A stretch of DNA of 64,000 nucleotides from SXVE01 sp036388895 (lineage in GTDB: Bacteria; Acidobacteriota; Blastocatellia; Pyrinomonadales; Pyrinomonadaceae), in contig DASVQY010000056.1 of NCBI GenBank assembly GCA_036388895.1, positions 1-64,000 on the forward strand. Direction: 5' to 3'. The position numbers and the translations under genes were made by a program. The stretch's first letter is position 1. Each line of letters begins with the position of its first letter. Of the stretch, positions 59,947 to 64,000 are shown piece by piece. The notes under the pieces are model-generated. The model was not told the DNA's origin. It did no database searches and saw only the letters and a program-made list of their open reading frames with translations.

Positions 59947-61578
59947 TCAGTTTTTCGCGTTTGTGCGACATTGCAAATCAAAATCAATTTCCGCTTCAAA
60001 CGTTCGATTCCAGGGCAGATCGAAACTCAAATTAGAAGGTTTTTCGCACCGTACATTTTTCTGCGCCGTGCCATTATTGCGAAAATAAAGGGCTGAAAGC
60101 ACGACGAAGGCATTTCGCATTAATTCGTTGCTAAAATCTTCGACTTTTTCGGTTGCTTCGTCGCTGAGCCGTAAAGTGCTCCACTTGTTTTGCGCGATGA
60201 AGTCTTTCGCTTTGGTTCGAACTTCGGTGTGATAATAATAATCATCGAGCACGCGATGAAAAGTAAACCAGTTCTGCGCCGTCAAAACGCGCTCTGCTGC
60301 GTTCCTTTTATTCATTAATTTATTTTTTGCTAGATCGAAAATGACCCCTTGCGGCAAAGTCGTTCCGATTGTGTTTCCGGCGGTGTTCCACGAAGCGTAA
60401 CCGTAAAGTTCGGGAAAAATATTACGTTTGCCGAGTTCCGAAGTGAATTTCGGATCGCCGCCCTGCACGTCGCCTTTCGGGTCAATGTCGGCGACGATAA
60501 CACGTTTGGTTTGTTTGATTTTTTCGGCTATCTCCTCGGCGAAACTCGCGGCGCGTCCCGGTTCAAAGCGCGAAGCGTAAACATAAAAAAGCAAATCTGC
60601 GTCGTTTTCGCTTGCGACTTCGCGCGAGCCTGTCGCCTTGATGTGATAACTGACGGTTTCGCGCAATGCCCGGTCTTCAAACGGCATCGCTTTGTTGCTC
60701 AATTCTTCCGACGAGTAAACGGCTTTTATTCGCGGCGAAAAGTTGTACAAATTGTTCATCGCACGCGCTAAAAGCAGCATCGAAACTTCGTCGGCTCCGG
60801 GCTGAACGGCGATTTTTTCGGTCAACTTCAATTTCTGAGTTTCCGCAATCAAACGCTCACGGTCGGCCACGTGTATGCCGCGCGGTTTCGCGTCGTCCTG
60901 CGACAAAATCAAATAATCAATCGCGCCGCCGCGAACCATCTCAATAGCTTTGAGATTAACCTTTAAATCACGTTCGCGCGCTTTTTTGTAATCTGTCAAA
61001 ACTTCCGCCGGAATTTCGCGTTCGAGCTTTGCGGTTTCATTTTTCGATTCCGAATACGGCGAAATTTCCGCCCATTGCGCCAACTTTTCGCGATATGCTT
61101 CGTTTTTGCCGTCGCCGGTCGGAGCGAGACGCATAATGACGCTTTGTGCGTAAACGGGCAATTTCGGCGCGCGGCGTTTTATTTCGCGAAGAACTTCGAT
61201 GCGGCGAAGCGCTTCTTCCGCCGTTGTGTCTCCATATCGGCGCATCGCGACCAACCCGCCGTAAGCCGTCATATCAAGCGAAATGATTGCGGCATCGAAA
61301 GACTTTAAATCCTGAGCTTTAAGCCATTCAACGATTTTCTCGGATTGTCCCGGCGTCGTAAATTTTCCCAAAAGCTCTTTTGGCGGCGCGACGATTTCGG
61401 CATCGCCGATTTTTCCCATTTCGACGGTAAACTGCAAACAGGGCGGTCGGTCGTCGAGCGGAACGAACAAGATGCGCGTGCTGAGTTTCGATTGATTTTG
61501 CGCCGGAAATGTCAGAGCTGAAGACAAAATCAAGACGCAGATAAAAACCGTCAAAGGCAGATTTTTTATAAATTTCAT
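59947..61578 (-). CDS. DUF4127 family protein
   Basis: The 543-residue protein has a signal peptide (LPLTVFICVLILSSALTFPAQ) and begins its domain with RILFVPLDDRPPCLQFTVEMG, the family hallmark. Later blocks are SLDMTAYGGLVAMRR, DYLILSQDDAKPRGIHVADR, VQPGADEVSMLLLAR and ELYGYASWNTAGNTIGTTLPQG. The function of DUF4127 is unknown; conserved Asp and His residues suggest a metal-dependent enzyme. It is linked with glycoside hydrolases in this cluster, so a glycan role is possible. Confidence 0.85.
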   Translation of the reverse strand: MKFIKNLPLTVFICVLILSSALTFPAQNQSKLSTRILFVPLDDRPPCLQFTVEMGKIGDAEIVAPPKELLGKFTTPGQSEKIVEWLKAQDLKSFDAAIISLDMTAYGGLVAMRRYGDTTAEEALRRIEVLREIKRRAPKLPVYAQSVIMRLAPTGDGKNEAYREKLAQWAEISPYSESKNETAKLEREIPAEVLTDYKKARERDLKVNLKAIEMVRGGAIDYLILSQDDAKPRGIHVADRERLIAETQKLKLTEKIAVQPGADEVSMLLLARAMNNLYNFSPRIKAVYSSEELSNKAMPFEDRALRETVSYHIKATGSREVASENDADLLFYVYASRFEPGRAASFAEEIAEKIKQTKRVIVADIDPKGDVQGGDPKFTSELGKRNIFPELYGYASWNTAGNTIGTTLPQGVIFDLAKNKLMNKRNAAERVLTAQNWFTFHRVLDDYYYHTEVRTKAKDFIAQNKWSTLRLSDEATEKVEDFSNELMRNAFVVLSALYFRNNGTAQKNVRCEKPSNLSFDLPWNRTFEAEIDFDLQCRTNAKN

Positions 61579-61605
61579 AATGTCAATTGTTTTCTATTCG
61601 TTCGC

Positions 61606-62892
61606 TTATCTTTTTCGATTTTCGTTCGCCAGTTTTTCTATCAAATCATCGGTCAAACTTTGCGCGGCGAACAAACCGATGCCGTCGAAATTGAATTTGG
61701 ATTCGAGGTCAAGATACCGTCGGTCGAATTTGTTTTCTTTTTGATTGTAAAAATGCCCGATGAAAATCGCCGGATAAATTTTAATTTTCCTTGAGGCGTC
61801 GCGGCGAAAATCCTTCGCCCAATTTTCTACGCGTTCGTAATCGGTCGAATACACCATCGGCAAAAGCGCGTCAATGTATCCCTTTTCCGACCAATCTTTC
61901 CAATTCTGTTGTTTGACGCGCAAGTTTTGTTCGATGTCGGGAAAAACCGCCGCCGAAATTTCCCAATTCGGATGTTTTCGTCGCACGATAGTTCCCAGTT
62001 CATGAACGACTTCGGTCACTTGTCGCGTTTTCCAATCCTGCCACGTTTTCCATTCTTTCGGCGTAGTTTTATCCGAAAGTTTTCGCGCGTCAAGTCCGGT
62101 TTGCTTTTGAAACTGCGCTAAGGTTTTCGGGTTGTAATCGAACGGCGCATCAGCGGTTTGCAGCGGATAACGAATATAATCCCATTGTATTCCGCCGAGC
62201 TGCGGATATTTCGCCGCGAGCTCAGCGACGATTTCGCGCAGGTATTTTCTGACCTGTTTATTCGACGGCGACATAAAAACTTTGTAAATATCGCGGTTTG
62301 CTCCCTCGGCTTCCGCAACGACGAGCGGTGAACTCGAACGGTCGAGCATAGCCCAATCAGGATGTTTCGAGAATATCGGCGATTTCTCCGTTCCGCCGAG
62401 ATTCGTATTCCACTGATGAAAAACGTGAATCCATGCGTGAATTTTCAAGCCTAATTTTTCGGCTTCTTCCGTGTAAACGCGCAAAACGTCCCAGCCTTTA
62501 CCGTTTTCAGCCGTTCCGTAATTAATGCTCAAAGGTCTTTGCGGCGCGATTTTTGAAGGATAAATCGTATAGCCGTCCCAAAAAACTTCAAGATAAATCG
62601 TATTCAACCCGGCGGCTTTTATTTTTTTGAGCTCTCGCCAGATAAACTCGCGTCCCTTTGCCGGATTCTTTCTCGTTTCCGTCTCTGCGCCGATAAACGG
62701 TCGCACCCAAACGGCTTTAGTTTGGGCGATAATAGGAGAAATTAACCACAGATAAATGCAAATAAATGCCGATACTTTTATAAAAAAACAAAATCTGTTC
62801 GCCGTTTTTTCTGTGTTTTTACAATTGAAAATCGAAAGCAAGATATTGTTGATTTCGTATTTATCTGTGTTCATCTGTGATTTCATTCGCAT
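61606..62892 (-). CDS. family 10-like glycosyl hydrolase (GHL10/DUF187 type)
   Basis: The 428-residue protein's catalytic region starts near residue 58 (KAVWVRPFIGAETETR) and shows GLNTIYLEVFWDGYTIYPS, LKIHAWIHVFHQW, GGIQWDYIRYP and ALLPMVYSTDYE, the TIM-barrel blocks of GHL10 proteins, with Glu and Asp at the expected barrel positions. It would cleave a glycan outside the cytoplasm. The first ~55 residues, including the hydrophobic signal SAFICIYLWLISPIIAQ, are encoded by an inverted-repeat element (62742-62883), so the start and signal appear to come from a repeat. Confidence 0.8.
   Translation of the reverse strand: MRMKSQMNTDKYEINNILLSIFNCKNTEKTANRFCFFIKVSAFICIYLWLISPIIAQTKAVWVRPFIGAETETRKNPAKGREFIWRELKKIKAAGLNTIYLEVFWDGYTIYPSKIAPQRPLSINYGTAENGKGWDVLRVYTEEAEKLGLKIHAWIHVFHQWNTNLGGTEKSPIFSKHPDWAMLDRSSSPLVVAEAEGANRDIYKVFMSPSNKQVRKYLREIVAELAAKYPQLGGIQWDYIRYPLQTADAPFDYNPKTLAQFQKQTGLDARKLSDKTTPKEWKTWQDWKTRQVTEVVHELGTIVRRKHPNWEISAAVFPDIEQNLRVKQQNWKDWSEKGYIDALLPMVYSTDYERVENWAKDFRRDASRKIKIYPAIFIGHFYNQKENKFDRRYLDLESKFNFDGIGLFAAQSLTDDLIEKLANENRKR
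62742..62883. repeat. interspersed inverted-repeat element overlapping the GHL10 gene start
   Basis: The arms 62742-62775 (containing CCACAGATAAATGCAAATAAATG) and 62851-62883 (complement containing CACAGATGAACACAGATAAATAC) are inverted copies with about seven mismatches. The ACAGATAAA core resembles interspersed intergenic repeats seen in several bacterial groups. It supplies the first codons and signal peptide of the GHL10 gene. Confidence 0.6.
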
Positions 62893-62910
62893 TTTTCGTT
62901 ACGAAATAAA

Positions 62911-64000
62911 TTATTTTCCGTCGGCGCGTTTATAATCAATGAATCCGTTGTAAGCGATGCGCGCAATTTGCCAGACGCCTTCGGGCAGCTTTGCCGTTTC
63001 AAATCGTATTGTGATTTCCTCGTTCGGTTTAACCGAAAAGCCCTGTTCGCGCGGCGAAATCGGTTCATCCGAATAAGCGCCGCCAGCCCAGGTTTCGATC
63101 GGCATTATCAAAGCGACAGCGCCTTCGATTGTTTGCCGGTGCGGATTTTTAATCTTAACGGCGATACCGTTTGCCGTTTTCTCCGTTTCCCATTCGAGAT
63201 TAAACGGGTTGCCCAGATTCAAAACGTCCTGAAAAATCTGCCCTTCGTGCTCGATGCGCGCTTTTACCAAACCCGACGCGCGTTCGAATTCCAAATCTTT
63301 TTTGACCGGAAATCCCAAAATAACTACATCTTTGACGAAAGAACCGTTTGGCGCGATGTCGAAATTTAATTTGTCCGGCACGATGCGCCAGTCTTCCGGC
63401 ACATCTAAAACGACTTCGCCTTTGAAATTGCGGTCTTGATAATTATTGACGACTTGCACGCGCACGGGAACGGTGGTCGTTCCGCCTTGATTGTATTTGT
63501 CATCGTAAGAAAAAGTGGAAAGCTCGTTCATCTGCTCGACGCGCCGCAAAGAAACCTTCACGGCGTCGTTCCCAATCGGTGCCGCGCCGGAATTATGCAG
63601 CCAGTAACGCGAGAATACCGGCTGAACGAGTTCCTTAGTCGCTCCGATTGCCGGAGAAACTGATTCACTCTTTGACAACTCTTTTTCCGCAAAAATTTTA
63701 TAAGTTTGAATTTCAAAAGGATTTAGTTTAATCGGAAAAAGCGAGCAGCATCCTTTATTAAATCGGTTGCCGTCCTCACCGATAAGCAATTCTTCTAAAC
63801 CGCTCGTTTTGTTTATAAACGGTTTGTCGTTTCTCTCGAGCAAATCGGTTTGAAATACGTCTTTTGTCGAGTGAAAGCGCAAAATGGCGGCACTGTTAAC
63901 TGTCTTGTTTTCAGCCTCGTAAAAACGCGCTATTACAGGGCGCTCGTTTGATATTGAGCGAAAATCGGCTTGTGGATTTTCGCCGAGCTTTAACGAGGAA
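62911..64000 (-). CDS. GH38-like alpha-mannosidase, C-terminal part (5' end outside window)
   Basis: The frame is open to the window edge (363 codons visible), so the start is beyond 64000. The first visible part (SNERPVIARFYEAENKTVNSAAILRFHSTKDVFQTDLLERND…IKLNPFEIQTYKIF) matches the C-terminal beta domains of family 38 mannosidases (RLYEA…TDLLER…PFEI.T). After it come a linker and about 200 residues of NEW3/CARDB-like beta domains (VNNYQDRNFKGEVVLDVPEDWRIVPDKLNFDIAPNGSF). The catalytic domain is not in view. It would act on mannosides, co-expressed with the GHL10, DUF4127 and esterase genes. Confidence 0.75.
   Translation of the reverse strand, partial: SSLKLGENPQADFRSISNERPVIARFYEAENKTVNSAAILRFHSTKDVFQTDLLERNDKPFINKTSGLEELLIGEDGNRFNKGCCSLFPIKLNPFEIQTYKIFAEKELSKSESVSPAIGATKELVQPVFSRYWLHNSGAAPIGNDAVKVSLRRVEQMNELSTFSYDDKYNQGGTTTVPVRVQVVNNYQDRNFKGEVVLDVPEDWRIVPDKLNFDIAPNGSFVKDVVILGFPVKKDLEFERASGLVKARIEHEGQIFQDVLNLGNPFNLEWETEKTANGIAVKIKNPHRQTIEGAVALIMPIETWAGGAYSDEPISPREQGFSVKPNEEITIRFETAKLPEGVWQIARIAYNGFIDYKRADGK

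Overview
The window reads as a chromosomal segment of a Gram-negative, moderately AT-rich bacterium. It most resembles the Acidobacteriota, class Blastocatellia. This is inferred from the gene complement: a Ser/Thr kinase fused to a TolB/PD40-type propeller, TPR-CHAT proteins, delta-60 and FG-GAP proteins, many secreted beta-lactamase-fold and alpha/beta hydrolases, and several ECF sigma factors. No rRNA or marker gene is present to confirm it. No prophage, insertion sequence or CRISPR array was seen.

Region 1 (0-25 kb) is a stress- or redox-flavoured region. On the minus strand it has an NRDE protein, a DedA/ATP-grasp fusion, DoxX, a DinB-like protein, an ECF sigma factor and a type II NADH dehydrogenase. 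On the plus strand it has a spondin-domain protein, a GlcG-cupin fusion, an SMP-30 gene broken by an in-frame amber codon, and a small zinc-finger anti-sigma / ECF sigma / zinc-finger cluster. These are followed by a subtilase with a glycogen-binding domain, an aquaporin-GMC pair, a long operon (VOC, YHS lipoprotein, FMN reductase, zinc ribbon, glucosidase, acyltransferase), a sugar nucleotidyltransferase and a glucose dehydrogenase. Nine intergenic sites in this region share an ECF-like promoter layout: GGAATAA, then GGAAT to the -10 separated by exactly 16 bases, with -10 [GT][GT][AG]AT[TA]. They lie upstream of nearly every transcription unit here, including the ECF sigma operon at 10.4-11.6 kb. 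I read this as a locally clustered, autoregulated sigma regulon.

Region 2 (25-45 kb) begins with a delta-60/FG-GAP surface protein. It continues with CHAT module A (ECF sigma, membrane anti-sigma-like protein, TPR-CHAT, unknown protein) and a gene-free gap with two terminators and a tRNA-like element. Secreted hydrolases follow: a propeller protein, two alpha/beta hydrolases, two serine hydrolases and two amidohydrolases. A truncated YceI gene and a collapsed LytTR regulator also lie here.

Region 3 (45-57 kb) has a LytS/LytTR-type two-component pair, a Ser/Thr kinase, and CHAT module B. Module B consists of a C11 (clostripain-family) peptidase overlapping a secreted, membrane-anchored TPR-CHAT protein, facing a membrane anti-sigma-like protein and an ECF sigma factor. 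Modules A and B are paralogous. Each couples an ECF sigma factor and a YLLGN...AED.L..(E/D)YLDG anti-sigma-like protein to a caspase-clan protease domain predicted to lie outside the cytoplasm. In module A the anti-sigma-like and CHAT parts appear to be one gene interrupted by a single-base frameshift. The arrangement resembles, without any CRISPR, the protease-to-sigma logic of type III-E Craspase, and is the best candidate for an undescribed system.

Region 4 (57-64 kb) is a minus-strand set: an MHS-type transporter, an acetylxylan-esterase-like hydrolase, a DUF4127 protein, a GHL10-type glycosyl hydrolase whose signal peptide is encoded by an interspersed repeat, and the 3' part of a GH38-like alpha-mannosidase running off the window.

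Decay is visible throughout: a uridine-kinase remnant, a LytTR remnant, a truncated YceI gene, an amber-interrupted SMP-30 gene and a frameshifted CHAT gene.
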